Assembly: GCA_023333565.1 (NCBI GenBank)
Contig: JAJKFH010003305.1
Coordinates: forward strand, 558,001-622,000
Origin: Puffinus mauretanicus
Lineage: Eukaryota; Chordata; Aves; Procellariiformes; Procellariidae
Direction of reading: 5' to 3'
DNA length: 64,000 bases
Position numbers and translations under genes: made by a program. Numbering within the stretch: position 1 is the stretch's first letter; each line of letters starts with the position of its first letter. The notes under the pieces were generated by a model, which was given only the letters and a program-made list of their open reading frames with translations, was not told the DNA's origin and did not search any database. Below are positions 34,395-48,494 of this stretch, one piece after another.

Positions 34395-34540
34395 TGGGGG
34401 AATATATATAAAATATATTTTTTTATATATAAAAAACATTGTATATATATTATAATATATACAATACGCCTATATGTATTATATAGAAACATTATATATT
34501 ATAATATATATAAAAATACACATATATATGTATTTTAAAG
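34395..34540. repeat. TA-rich palindromic microsatellite
   Basis: Long (TA)n-like tract with self-complementary blocks such as TATATATTATAATATATA; likely to extrude cruciforms and to vary in length. Confidence 0.9.
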
Positions 34541-34929
34541 GAACTTGTATATAGATCCATTTTGCTCTGTCCTACTTTGAAGTGGTTCAGAGAAATTCTG
34601 GATTTGGATTATTGAAGCTGAGAGAGGCTCTGTTTATTTTGTCTAACTTCTCAGTAGTCTGCAATGTGATAAATACAGTGTAATTTAATTTATTTTATAC
34701 AGTTTAGGCTGCATGGGGCATTTTTCTCAAAGCAGATTTTGCCAGCAGACACTATAAATACAACATATGGTCTATGTGAAAGCTATACTTGACAGCTATA
34801 CTGCTTTTTTTAAAAAAAAAAAAACAAACCAACGAAACAAAACAACAAAAAAACCCCCAACTTGAATATTAAGTTGAAAACTTAATCTGGCACTTTTGCA
34901 TCAGCATCTTCCCTGTTAAAGATTCAAAC

Positions 34930-35105
34930 GAGAAGTGGGCCCGTTACCAGTGAGAATGATGAGTCACTGGAATAGACTGCGAAGGGAAGACTTGCTTTTA
35001 TCAGGCAAAAGTTATCAGAGTCTATTCAAAGGCCAAACAGGTGGTCATCTCTCACCTAAGTCTTGGAGGAGGTCAGACTACATGATCTGATGACTCTCTT
35101 TTAGG
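34930..35105 (+). mobile_element. Old CR1 3' end fragment
   Basis: GATGAGTCACTGGAATAGAC, GAGTCTATTCAAAGGCC and GGAGGTCAGACTACATGATC follow the order of the CR1 3' region (valine/tryptophan block and end). The ATTCTATGA tail is decayed. Confidence 0.6.
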
Positions 35106-37689
35106 TTTTTATGTATTAAATTACTGGCGTGTTCAACTATTAGTCTTGTTTAGCAACTTTGTTACTTTTTTAAATAAGCCAAAAATTCTAGCAGAAAATG
35201 CCTCCCATCTTGATACAGCAAGTGCAAGTTCAAATCCCATGGTTGTAGCTGAACTGATTAATAAAAATAGGTGTGAAAGATATAATAGATATGAAACCAA
35301 TTGTACACACACAAGCTGCGGTAAAGGTTTGATAACAAGTTAAGCGAAATAAAATCAAATACAACATTATTTTAAGAAAATCTTTAAAAGCTGCTTTTGT
35401 AACTTTTCTTCTTAGTAAGTAGATCTAAGAGAGAACTATTCTATATTTTAAGAATAGAGAGTGGCAAGTCTTAGTTCTTATGACTGTACTCATAAATGAA
35501 AATTTTCGTTGTAATCTTTGGATCCGCATTTGTGGAAGAAATAATCCAATCCAAGTATTCCATTTTGGATTCTGTGGACTGCTGGTCCTGCTGGTCAGGT
35601 ATGAAACAGTTTTCTGTTGATTTCATCACCAAGAAGAATTTTATTCAAATTTCTGCAATGAAGATGGCAGATAAAGCAAACTATTAAATTAAATATAATT
35701 ATCCCATAGAAGTCATGGCTTTCAGCAGTGATTCTAAACGTGAGTGGCTTAGTAACATTGTAAAAATGTGAAATCCTATTCAGAACAGTATCAGTACTTA
35801 AAGGACTCACTTGTATTACTTTATATCCCTGTTTTGGGATATGAAACTATCTTTCTTTTAGTCCACAGCAGTACATACCATTATGCTGTCTAAACCTTAT
35901 TCTCTGCCAAGGTATTGAAGGACATGGAGCCCAGGGCAGGAAGAGGCAACTTTGAACCCAAAGGTTCTCCTGGGAACTGGTGCTGCCCTCCTCTCTCCTG
36001 TGGGATGGTCCAACTCAGACTAGTAGTCTGAGCCTGGACTGATTTCCACCCCCCCCACTTTTTTTTTTCCATGAAATGGAGAATTGTAAAATGTGCTTTC
36101 TTCATCTTTCTGCCCTGCACCCAGGATAGTCACTGAGAAAATCAAAGATTTGAATTTTCCATGTGGTCTGATAGCTATTTCTTTCTGGGGCTAGTACCCT
36201 CTTGCCTGCTGGGGTAATCAACAAATATTTAGGCATGAGCAACTATGCTGCTGGTGTTTTTACAGCTTTGTGTCTGGAAGAAGTTGGTAGATTGCATTAT
36301 ATGGCTGGTGTAAGCTGCAGGCTTGGCAGCAGCCTGTGTCAGCATGGCATCCCTCTGAGCCTGCCTTTGTTGTTGTCTTTTTTTTTTTTTTTCCTGGAGA
36401 AAAATTCCTCTGAAATATGGTGGAATCCTAAGTGTGCAACTTTCTTCTTTGCTATTAATAAATAGCATTATTAATGCTATTATTAGTAAATAGTATTGCC
36501 TGTATCAGGATCTATAAAAATAAATTATTGCTTAATGTAAATGCCTGTTGATTTGACTTATATTCAGGATAATGAGTTTCTTATTGTAGGCAATATATAT
36601 TTTTATATATGTAATAATATATATTTCTTAGCCTAAGAGAATATATCTAATTTCTCATTTAGATTAGACAAGTTTTTTTTGTAAGAATTATTACAAAGAG
36701 AGTATCAGCAAACTAGCTCTCTTTTTTCTAATTAAGACTTTCTTGCTTTTATTAATGAAAGCAAGGTCACTAAAGTCACTTTGACCAAATATATATATAT
36801 ATATTTAAATATTTTAAAGATATTTCAACTGCAATTCTTTAACCAAGTGAAAAGAGTTTGAATGTTTGTGAAAAGATTTGATGAGTGGTTTTTGAGATAA
36901 AACCCCAAATATATCATAGCTTTTTGATAACTTCTTGCATATGCAGTATTTTGCACATATTTATAGCATATTGCTTATGACCTTGCAAAATAGCGGGTCA
37001 TTCCACCTAGTATGCTAGGTGTCTGCACACTAACACAAATATATGGGGAATGAACAGCAATGGAAGGTCTTAACACATGATCATTAAGTATTCTGCCCAG
37101 CCTCTATCAGATCAATTAGATGTATGTGACTGGAATATAAATATAAGGTGTACATCAGTAGCTGGAGAAGAATCATCAAAAGTATGAGATTTGCTAATTA
37201 AAATCTCTCATAACTATCCAATGTCTTTTGGAAAAGACTGAGCAGAACATACTGCTCTGCTGAGGTAGGTAAATGCACAAAAATAGTCTTTTAGATTAAC
37301 AAAGAGAATGCCTAGATGGGAGGCAGGTTCTGCAGGAGTGACCACAAGATGTTAGCCTACATAGGATAAAAGATGACAGAACAGCAGAATAAAACCCACA
37401 AGTGTCAAAAAGCTTTGAATTTGGCATGTAAAGCTTGATTGGGGGGCAAATATAAGGGAGAAAGAAAATGGTCTCAACCTCTTTGAGAAGAAATGTAATA
37501 GTACCAAACACTTTCATTGAAGGGGAAAATTAATAATGAAAAAAGAACTTTACTCCCTATTGATCTTTTCATTTGATGTAAACACAAGAAACAAACAGAA
37601 AAAGGGAAACTATGTTGCTGAAGATGCACATGAAGTGCACGAAGATGCATGAACAAAACTGGGACAGTCAAATACATAATGAGGTGTAG

Positions 37690-38930
37690 CTAAAAGGGAT
37701 ATTGGAAGAAAGCAAGAAATAAAAGACCCACAGATTAATGGATTAACAGATAATGCTGAGGTGATCGAAATGTTCTCTGAAATGGTTAATCCAGACAGTG
37801 TAGTTAATAACCATGATAAAAGCCTAAATAGTACTTGTCTTAGACTAGGGGGAAAAAACCCCTATAGGTTGCTTGGATAAGCAATAGATTTTCAATTTGG
37901 TAGGGCCTGATGAAATTCGTTCTGAGGTACTTAAAAAAAAAAAAAAAAAACCCACACCTAGCTGAAATAATGTCAGACCTGATAGTGGAGGGAAGTAGTA
38001 GACTCAAAAAGAATAATGGTCCATACCTCTTCAGTATGGGCTAAGTGGGATGGGATGAAGAGGAAACTGATGGATTTTTAACTTTAGCTCAAAGAAAAAA
38101 TACTGGAGCAGTGACAAACCACATTTTTAGTGCCTAGAAAAAGAAGTTGAGCAACAGCCAAAACAGACTTATCCAGGATAAATTATTTTAAATCCAGCAT
38201 TTCTACTTCTTCTGTGATGGAGGGCCTTGTGGTGCAGAGAGATGCTATAATGTTAATATGTTGCTATATTGGAGTCCTCAATATTCACATGATATTCTCG
38301 TTAACAAGCTAGGGAATTATGATCTAGAAACTACTGTGCAGTGAGTAAAATTAGCTGGAAAAACATCTCCAGAAGGTAAGCAAGGTCAGGTAGCAAATGC
38401 TTGGTACAGATTCTACAAGGTCCTGTCCAGCACGATCTTGATTAACAAAGTTTTGCACTTGTTGAATTGCAGATTACGAGCTGGGAGGGAGAGTAAAAAT
38501 ACTGGAGAGCAGCCATAGAATTTTAAATTATGTTAATAGTTAATGGGAGCTTGTATTATATCTTCTAGACCTCTGATTTTTTTTGTGAAGAAAGTTTGAA
38601 GAAATTGGTGGTGGTACAGTCAGCTAAAAAGGAGGCTAAGACAATATGTACCCAAATAAATGGGGGACAGAGGGGATGAAAAGACTGCTGCAAAGAGGAA
38701 GGAAACATGAGCTAGAACAAATGATCGGTTGATCTAAATTCCAGCAAGACTTTGGTTAGTCATTGGGAGAAAATTTCAAGGATTAGGATAGTAAAGCAAT
38801 GGCATAGACTATCCAGTGATGTTCATCACTAGAACTCTTTGTCTAAACTGTTCTTAAACATCAGGTAGGAGTGATATGCTTACTTGACCTCTCCCTGGGA
38901 AAGGCAGAACATTGCTAACTGGATGGTTTT
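37690..38930 (+). mobile_element. Ancient CR1-type LINE relic, reverse transcriptase part to 3' region
   Basis: Blocks in CR1 ORF2 order are still readable: TAGGGCCTGATGAAATTCGT, CACATGATATTCTCGTTAAC then AAGCTAGGGAATTATGATCT, ATTACGAGCTGGGAGGGAG, and further right CAATGGCATAGACTATCC from the 3' region. Frames are broken by many indels. It is far older than the copy at 48495. Confidence 0.7.
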
Positions 38931-41900
38931 TCCATCTAGCCTCTTTGTCTATGTTTTGTGTTGGTAACTGCTTGGAGGGACGCACCCTCCAAGTGCTTTC
39001 CCTTTGATCTTAAAGACCATATTTATCAGATATGTAGCACTGGAACTTGTGGTCTGGAACCTCTGTTTCTTACTGAAAAGCAGCAGGTGGGCTTGGGAGG
39101 ACTTTAAGTACTTCCTTCTTTTCTTAGGCCTACAGCTCTAGTGGATAAATCTAACAGAATCTCATAGTTTGCACAGAGGGCTGCATGGCACGTAACGAGA
39201 GGGGTCATGTCAGCAGCCAAATATATATCCCCTTGTATTATAACCTTTGGGCACTGCCTGTGACCTAGGTTTGCTTGGCAGGGGACATGGAATGGAATAC
39301 CCTTACCTTTCCAAATCCCGGCAAAATAGTTGTATGGATTTAAATTAAATGAGCATCCAGAAAGGATGGGAAGGCTTCTAGTCACAGCGAGAGCAGGCAT
39401 CCTGTCCTCTTTCTCCGCCACAATGTGTGTGACAAACAAAGCCTCTGCCAGGAGAGGAGGTAGTAGTTCCCCTGTGTATGTCCATAAAGGATAAAATAGG
39501 AGTTACTTTTTTGTTTCATTGCTAGATTTTTCTCACAATAGAGTTCACTATCTCTTTGCTTTGTGTATGCACCATGTCTGAGCTCTGTGGTGCATGCTTG
39601 TTAAGAGTAGTACGAGTGAAACTCAGATGTGCTCCTTGCTCTCAAATGGCTTATCCTGATGACTCTGGTATTACAGGAGACTGGCTAACTTTCCAAAACT
39701 TTAATCTGCTTTTGGTGTAATCTTTGATAAATTACTTCATAACTTTGTCTTTGGTCTTTTTAGCCTTTCTGCACAACGGAAGTAACTTTCTTTAGTGAAC
39801 TTTGAAATCTGTAGCTAGGCAGATCTGTTAGGTTGTGGGATTTTTTTTTTTTTTTGTCCTAGTTAATTTGACTGTGCATGGTAATGATGTTCCCCTGTGA
39901 TGCTTACTGTTGGTCAGTCACCATGGAAAGGTGTCTCAGATGAAATTTATGGTCTGTTCAAGCCTACAAATTTAAATACAGTATCCTCATTGGTGGTGGT
40001 GAATCTGATCCATCTGGAAGCTGACTAGTCTCCTTGTGGAATGCCAATACCCAAATTGGTTTCTGTTTCCCATAGTACTCTTACATAAAGTGAATGAAAA
40101 CATCCTTTTTTTGTGAGTTCACTTCAGAGCAAAAGTATGTTGTGTCTCTTCCAGCCATTAGGTGGAATGGGTTTAATTATGTATTGTAGGGTGCTCCCTT
40201 CAAAAGCCACATGTCACTCTGCCAGATTGCTAGTTTAGAAAACATTTGTCTGTTAGGGGTTTTTTGTGGTGTTCAGATACTCTTGCTCCTCTCAATATTG
40301 GGAGAGATACTGAAGTAATGACATGATGCACTTAAATGATTAGTCTTATTTACAGTTTCTGCTAGCCTACAAAAAGAACTGTACCTCCACAGTATTTATT
40401 GTAAACATGTTCTGATGATGGGTCTGTATCATATGTGTGTGGTGAGGCTGGCTGGAGAAGTTAAGGGAGAAGACTTAATCTTGACATGTCAGGGAATGTT
40501 CTGAGCAGGGGTGTGAACATATTTTTTTAAAAACTTCAATTGTCAATAGTCCTTAGATTGCCTTGTCTGACTCCTCCCTCCTTCAGCCTGCTCGCCTCCT
40601 TTCTGAAGGCTTCAGTCTGTTTGTTGAGAGAGACGAAGGGAAATTTTCTTTTGTCGAGCTTGTCAGCTGCAGAATTGCCTGACCCTGAGAACGTCTTTGG
40701 TTGGAATAAAGCGTTGCTTGAAAACAGTGGAAGTTCTCAAAGTGATGTAAAGTAGGATATCTGGGTCACTTCAAATGCTGTTTCTGTTCTTGGAGCCTTT
40801 CCATAATTTTCCATGCTAGCTGTATGCCATTCTTCTTGTACAGAAATGGGTTTTGCTTAGTCAACTTTTTCTTATAATTGTTTGGGTAACTTGATCTGTA
40901 AATGTATGGGTTTACGTGATCTGCTGAATTGATTTTTCAGGACATCATAACTAGAATTTTTATTTTCAAAAGTAGTGAAGAGTGAAGCACACGTTTGATG
41001 ATATTAGCTTGGTTGACTTTTATTTTTTGACTGCATTGAAATGCTTTAAACTGAAGAAATCGAACACAAACTTTCCTCATCTCTTATTATTTACTAATGA
41101 GGTAAGCAACTGTAGGGTGTGCATTAGTGGCTTACATAAAAAAGGTTTGTTTCCTGATTTTTTTTTTTTTTCATAGGAGCTAATATCTAGAGATCTGTAG
41201 AAACCAGAAGTGCTTCAGCTTGAATGCATTTTGTAAATAACAGCATCTGTTCTCCTGATCTAGCAGTTGCTAAGTCACACGAGCTCTGTTTTAGAATTTT
41301 TTTTTTTTTTTTTTTGCTTCTGCTTCTCTTTTGAGAGGTAATTCTAGAAGTTGGCTGTTCTTTTAACCTCATAGCTGGAGATAATCCTTTCCAGTCTACA
41401 CTCATGTATTTTAGCGTCAGCTTAGTCCTTTATCTTAAATTATTTTTCTCACTCTGATACTAATGGTGTAAGGGTAGCAGTGATCCTTCCCCTCTCTGTA
41501 TTGATTTTGCTAAAAGTTCTGCTCTGCTTTAAGTTGCCAAAAAGCCAACTTTTTTCTATTTAAAAAAAAAACAACTTATAATTTGTTTTCCCCATTTGGT
41601 ATGTAAATAACTGTCTTCCTTTTGAGGTGTTGGCATGTATTTGGATCCTTTTTGCTCACATATGGAGAAATTTAATGCATCTTGAGATGTTCAATCAAAG
41701 TGAAAAGCACTAAGAATTTGGAAAGGTTTAGAAATATAGCAAATGATATCACAGTATTAAGTAAAAAAAAAAATATATGGACTTCTAGGTTATGTAAAAG
41801 AATACATCTTCCATTAGCTTGACCAAAGTACATTGTTTAAACGAAAATTACATTGTCTCTCTGTAACAAGTGCAAAGTGAGCAATGAAGAAATACTTGCT

Positions 41901-44221
41901 GTTTTGCCATCTTACTCTTGACTTTTTCTTCAGGTCAGTGTTTCTCCTTTTAAAGTAACCATAGTGGAAAAGTACTGAATATACCATTGTGGGACAGAAA
42001 AATAGTTTTGAAAGCTTGAGTATATTTTCCTGTGGATACTGAGTGTTTAGATTTCCAAAAATATGGTTTGCTGTCAGTATGGTTTTCTATTCCAGTAAGT
42101 TGTTTACAGTTTAAGGGGCAGGGAGGGGGGGAAAGCTTAGCTCTCTCTCCAGAAATCAAGTGAAACATGGAAATCTTCACTTGGACCTACATACATGAAT
42201 TAAATCCAAAAAGTTAAGTGGTGGTTTTTCTCTTGTTTACCACTTTCTTGATGTTTCCAATGACTTTTACTTTATTTTTTTTCTTTGTGTTTTCTTCTGG
42301 AAAGCTTAGGTTAGTTTGTTGCCAAAAGTTGGGTTGGGAAGGTGAACTGGTTTAGTTCTAGTTAAACCTGGTAAACAATTAACCATTTCCCTTACTCCAG
42401 CTTTATGTAGAAACCAAACTTGTTCTTTCAAGTCAGTTTGGGTCAAAAGTATCAACCAGTGTTGTGTACTAGTGCCTGAATATTACTGCAAAATACATTG
42501 GGCTGGTATTTTAAAAATAGAGGTGATGCTAGAACGCATACTGCTACATATGTCATGTAATCAGATGTAAGTCTTCCTTCTGTGTAACTACAAGAACTTA
42601 CTTTCAATCCAGGCATTGTGCTAAAGGAAAGCACAGTGCTTCTGAAAACATGTGGTTGTTTTTTACTGTAAATTAATTAATTGTAACTTTTCTTCACTTT
42701 TCTATGTTTTCTGGAGTCAGCAATAAGATTTTCTCAGTTGCAGGTGTTTCCTGGCAAGTCCTTTGTCTACCTAAATATCTGACTGGCTTTGTGAGCCTAA
42801 GTTTTGAGACTCAAGGTGTAATAACCTCTTAGCTAAATTTTCCTCCCTGGGATATTCTTGCTTGCTATTGAATTGTTTTTAAAGAGTTGTTCTTATGAAA
42901 TAGGTATTTTAATTAAGGATTCCTTAACTCCTAGAGAGTAAACATGGAATAATATGGTATTTGTTCAAAGGAGGAACAAACTTGAAAATGGAAACTTGTT
43001 TAAAGGTCTAAAGCCTTTCCTGTGTGCTTTTTGTTTTTTTGAAGGAGGAGGGGAACCTCTTTTCTGAAAGATTTTTTTCCATTGCAGCTTGTTGCTGAGC
43101 CTCCACTGTTTCTGGTGTTTTGGTGCAACAAAACTTAGCTTTAAAATGCAGCCTGTTTGCCAACAGCACATTCCACTCAGATTAAACTGTTTATTTGGAC
43201 TTCCCATTTATTTAAATTTTAGTTCTAATCTAGATTTGCACTGATTTCCATGTAGAAGGAAGACTGAAGAGAGGAAAAAGCTTTTCTTAAACTATTGCCC
43301 TGAATTTCCAGTCAATGCTGAGTGCAGACTTATGTCCGTCTAACAGTACTAAATAATTGGCAGATGCACTTACCGTTTTCTGGAGCTCATCATGTTACGA
43401 AGATAAGTCCTTATGAGGACAAGATTGTTTTCGATATTTGCCCTGAATTCATATGTGTCCATTCTGTCCTTCCCGCCTGTGTTACAGAAAAGGTTTTGGA
43501 AGCATTGTCACTTTACCTAGATTACTTTTTTTTAAACAGGTGTGCTTATAACCGTTGCTTATATTTACCTAGAAATTAATGTATAAATAGTGTTCTGTAA
43601 GAGAAGCTTAATTCTGCCATTTTTATTGCTACTGTTCGGTTCCAGGACACAGGAAAAGAAGCCAAATGGAAATGTTTTTGTCTGGCTTTTAGAAGGCATA
43701 TTGCTATCTTGGCTTCTAGTGTTCTGCTTTTCTAACTATTCAGAACATGGCAACTCTGCTTGGCTGATGTTGTCTGGAATCTGTCAGTAGAAGAGTATGT
43801 GTAAATTGGGAAGGTCAAATGTTGCTTCTCTTTCTTTCATTACTTAGTGTCAAGTCTTTCTGTTAAAGGGTTCAAGTGTTTGGGAGAGGTTTCACTAGGA
43901 ATGAAAGCTGTTTTTTAACGCAGAAGATACTTTTTGTATTGCACAATGTAAAATGTCTTGAAATTTTAGATTCTAAAGGTAGTAGTTAACTCTTTATAGC
44001 TTATGCATTAAGTGAATACCTGATACTGAAGCATAGAATGTTTTGTGTTTTTTTCCTACTTTTTTAGAGTTAGCTAGTATGTTTGTTCACATTGGTAAAA
44101 GAGACTTGGGAGAAGTACAGTCTTCATACACTCTGAATTTAGGGTGCAAATCATTACTGCTAAGGGCAGTGGAAAATATGGCTGCTTCATGGTGCTTCCA
44201 GTGCAAAAATTAATTTTATGT

Positions 44222-44557
44222 GTGTCGTGGTTTAACCTGGCAGGCAGCCAAACACCACGCAGCCGCTTGCTCACCACCTCTACCCCCTCCGCCCCCGCAG
44301 TGGGTTGCGGGGAGAATTGGAAGGGTAAGAGTGAGAAAAACTCATGGGTTGAGATAAAGACAGTTTAATAAAACAGAAAAGGGAAAATAATAATAATAAT
44401 AATGATAATGATAGAATATACGAACTGAGTGATGCACAATGCAATTGCTCACCACCTGCACTGACCGATAACCAAGTAGTGATCGCTACTTCCTGGATCA
44501 TGCCTGCCATTCATATACTAAGCATGACGTCACATGGTATGAAATACCCGTTGGCCT
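44222..44557 (+). mobile_element. ERVL-type LTR, 3'-truncated
   Basis: Begins TGTCGTGGTTTAACCTGGCA, followed by CACCACGCAGCCGCTTGCTC, ATGGGTTGAGATAAAGACAG, an (AAT)n tract and AGCATGACGTCACATGGTAT, the order of a widespread avian ERVL LTR family. It breaks off after CCGTTGGCC, well before the expected end, and the 78-bp inverted-repeat arm starts three bases later. No retroviral internal genes are present. Confidence 0.85.
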
Positions 44558-44559
44558 GT

Positions 44560-44637
44560 ATTCCTGTATCTTAGATCTTCTGGGGTAGGGTAGCCACGTG
44601 GCTCAAAAGTAGTTTCCAGTAGTAATAAATCTTCATG
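44560..44637 (+). repeat. 78-bp inverted repeat, left arm
   Basis: From ATTCCTGTATCTTAGATCTT to GTAATAAATCTTCATG. It is the reverse complement of 46546-46623 with one mismatch in 78 (A versus G in GCTC(A/G)AAAG). The flanks are unrelated. Confidence 0.95.
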
Positions 44638-46545
44638 CATGTGCATAAAAACATGCTAAGATGATTAAGAAGATTCTTCTGAAAATCTCACGTGGAAACT
44701 GAATGACTTGCTGTTCCCTCAAAAAATAGTTGCTAAAAAAATACTTGGGAAGATGTCCTGAGGTTAAAAAAACCAAAACACTTTACAAAGAATAAATTCA
44801 GATTTTAATACCATCTTCTAAACCAGTTGTTGGTGGGATTGGGAAACTGAGGATTTCCCTAGATGTACACTCACAAATTGTCTGTTTAAAGACGACTTCA
44901 GGAATAAACGTCTTCTGGGCTATAAGATCAGATTTTATGCAGGGGGCAGACCAGATGAAGGAATTGTTCTGTCTTAAGAAATAACTTACATATGAAGCAA
45001 GGCAAGAAGTCCTTCCTTCCAGTTAGTAAGTTCAGTCAGGAGGGAAAGATTCTTGGATTTTAATTTTTAATATTGATACACTTCCAAATAGATCTGTAGT
45101 GATGTATGTACATCAGTAACAGTGTTATTTAAATAAATAAAAATGGCATGAAGGTCAAATACTGGTCAAAAATACAATTTTTTTCCTCAGAAAATTTAAT
45201 AGTTAACCGTAGATGAAAAATTTACTTTAACCGTAGACTTGCATGACTATGGAGGAAGAATTTGGACAAAATGGGCCTTTGAGGTGGACTGTTCAGTCTC
45301 CACACCCCTGGAATAAGATTTGAGCTTTTTCATGTCGGTGCAGACACACAGCTCATCTCAGTTCAGCTCATCAGAAATTTCTGAGAGTCCTTGTAAATGC
45401 TTATTATACAACCTGAGAAGCTTCCTCTGAAGTAAATGGGCAAAATGTAGACATATCCCCAAGCCTTTGTAACATTTCATCTTAATTTCAGGACTAAATG
45501 GTGTGCTATCTGGGAACTGTTTGGGACCTTTGTTATTCTAAGCTGGTTACCTAGATGCCTCAGTGCTTACCTCTTCTTGATAAACCAGACTAATGCTGCA
45601 AATCCATCAATGCAGCAATGACAACTGACTTTTCAGTGGCAGCCCCATTTAACCCTAGTTTGTAATGGCCTGTTTCAGTTGGCAGTTGTAACCGTGTTTG
45701 CACTTTATTCAGGGATGCTGGCGTGGGAGGGTCAAAGCAGTCTGTTTCAGTGAAAGTCTACTACCTTGTGCTGAAGATATGGCTTTGGTGCAAACTTATC
45801 CCAGGTCATCCTTTGCTAATATAACCTGTCTGGTTTTGTCCTTTGTGATGAAGTCTGGTCTGTATGTGGAGATCCTGCAGCAGCAATACTTTGCATCTCT
45901 TACTTCCTATTTGCACACAGAAGTTGGCAGAAAGATGCCTTGATTGGGAGATCAAGTGGGCCAGATGCAGAGTGGTTATCTGACAGAGTGACCTTCGCTG
46001 TGTTCTCCCAGTGTCTCATGAAGTAGCAGTCCAGGCAAAGCAGAAATCTGTCTGGTCAAGCTGGTACTTGGCACTGTCTGGAATGGCTTAACACTTGTCT
46101 CAGTGCACTTGCTAAGTAGCTTGTTATTGTGGAGGGATGGGTTACTACAAAACATTTTCTAGATTTGCCAAGTAAATATGCTGTGAGTTACATTTAAGGG
46201 GCTAACAGTCTCACCTTGGTTGCACTAGTGCTGAACTGAATGAAACTACATAGGGTCAAGCATAGGGTTTCATAGTGGCCTTTGCTCTACCTTGCTGTCT
46301 AGAGCTGGGCAAATTTGGAACCGAGACAGATCCCCTGTCATTTGCTGATGGTGAAAGTAGTTCATTTAATGCCAGTTCTGTTAGAACACTAACTGGGTAT
46401 GCTATCATTTTTCCAAAAGACTGTGTATTTGAATTATATTACAAAAAAACTCAGATTTTTTTCTTTATACATAGTTGGTTTAGGCACCTATAAGGAGATA
46501 CCTTCTCGATTCTGTAACAGAAACAAATATACAAATCTGTATCAT

Positions 46546-46623
46546 CATGAAGATTTATTACTACTGGAAACTACTTTCGAGCCACGTGGCTACCCTACCC
46601 CAGAAGATCTAAGATACAGGAAT
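46546..46623 (-). repeat. 78-bp inverted repeat, right arm
   Basis: From CATGAAGATTTATTACTACT to AGATCTAAGATACAGGAAT; partner of 44560-44637. The 1.9 kb between the arms is AT-rich and shows no recognisable gene. No LTR text adjoins this arm. Confidence 0.95.
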
Positions 46624-46720
46624 TGTACCTCCCCCAAAACATGCAAATCTGTGACACACATTGATGATACACATCATCACATTCTGATGTATCTGTGTAT
46701 CATCATCAGAACTTCAGCAG
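46624..46720. repeat. Imperfect ATGATACACATC palindrome
   Basis: Just right of the inverted-repeat arm, TTGATGATACACATCATCAC and TCTGTGTATCATCATCAG form an imperfect inverted pair with simple-sequence character. Confidence 0.5.
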
Positions 46721-48494
46721 AAAAATGAATACTAATCTTTAAATATTTCCTCTATATAATAGTTGAATATTTGTTTACAAATAACAGATAGACAATCCAA
46801 CTAGGTAGGACTTGTAAAAAGCATTGAGTTCCTTTGTTGTCCAAAACTTCCAAGAAATGTAAATGGAAATCAAATTGGAAAGAGCATGTGCAGTAAGTTG
46901 TTATTAAGTGTATACAATATGGTAAGAGGCAGGCAATATAACAAAGAACTAACTCTAAATTCTTAAGCCAAGCATTATTTATTTCATTTTGAAATAGCAT
47001 GGAGAGATTTTACTAGGGATAAAATTATGCGAAATAACTTCTCCTTCTGTAAGTAATAGAAGCCAGGGATAATATAATTTAATAGCCTCATTTGAGACAC
47101 AATTCCTTTATCTGGTGCAACAGTAGATTCTAATGCTCACTGAAATCAAACACTCCATCTCTTAGAGATTAAGACAGTCTTAATGTGGATAATAGAATCT
47201 GTAAACTATTTTCTCTTCAAAATGAGTCATACCTCTTAATGTAGTTTGTGCTTCTGAATATTGAGCTCTGTTTGGGAAGCATTGAACCCTGAGACTTTGA
47301 GATGGCAAGGGGAAGCTTGTTCTAAGAAGTTACTGGAATTCTTATCAATTGTGAAGGTTAGAGTGAATAAAGAATTGAACCAGCATGCTGTGTAATATTC
47401 TGCTGCAACAATCTGCTTATTATAAGCAAACATAGAAAAGAAACAGCTATTCTAACCTTGTGAAAGTTGCTTTCTTTCACTTAATTAGATAGGATAATGA
47501 CTCTTCACAGAGTATGCTCTATGTTGGAAATCCAGAGTCATCTGTAGGAAAGTATCCTAACAGGGATACTGTCATTATTGAAGCAAATTATAAAGCTCTA
47601 GAAATGTCTTCCAACAATCTTTTTTATTTCTCTCTTGTAGTGGAAATAAGTCTAGGAAATGTGTGGGGCAGGTTATTTAATAAAGAATGAATTCCCTCCC
47701 CCCGCCCCGGCTCTGCATTTCAACTAGTTCTTTGGTGTGTTTTTAGAGCGTGAAGTTTAGAATTTACTGGGATATCAGTGTTTGCTTGGTTGTTTCAAAG
47801 ATGATTGACATATCAAAATAAAAACTCTTTGTGAAAATGTACTGCTTTTGACAAAGTGCTTGCAGGGGAAGGCTTCCTCAGTAACGAGTGAAAGTCCCTT
47901 GAAGACTAGAAAGAAAAATAGGCTTAGAATAGCCAAAAACTATGAGCATGAAGGTCTCGCATTCCAGTCTGTGCTTTGCCCCTCTCAGATCAGTGGCTTG
48001 AGAGGGCAGTTGAATAGACAAAGTAGATCTTCTCAAGCAGTAGAAATTGCGTGTTTTTCTTTAAAGTAATCAATATCTTAGAGCATTTGCCTTGGATCTG
48101 GACTGAACTGGAATTTGAAACCTGGTCTGCCTCATCTCAAATAAGAGACCTAACTTGGTCCTGGAGGTCTTGTTTATTGACAGGATGTCACATAGGCAAA
48201 TAAGTACCTGAGGTCTTAAAACTTCCTCAACTTAGGAAAAAATACCTGTTGTCCAGCTGCTATGAAATTTTGTTCTGCACCGCTTTGTAGTTTTTCACAT
48301 CACTGGCATCAGACACATCCCATAATTTACTAAAGTGAAAGTTTCTTGCTAGAAGACACTTTAAGGCACTACTTCCATTCTTTTGAAGCGTAAAAAAAAG
48401 TCACAATTTCTTCTCAAGGCTCTTTCAATCTTGACATTGTCTAAAAACCCTCAAGCCTTGCTTTTTTACATCATACGAGAGTAATGTAGGAATT

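Noticed and set aside
40403..40412. p53 half-site AAACATGTTC in SESN1 intron (also at 60706-60715)
   Set aside because: Each is a perfect half-site, but neither has an adjacent second half-site, so neither is a supported response element although SESN1 is a known p53 target.
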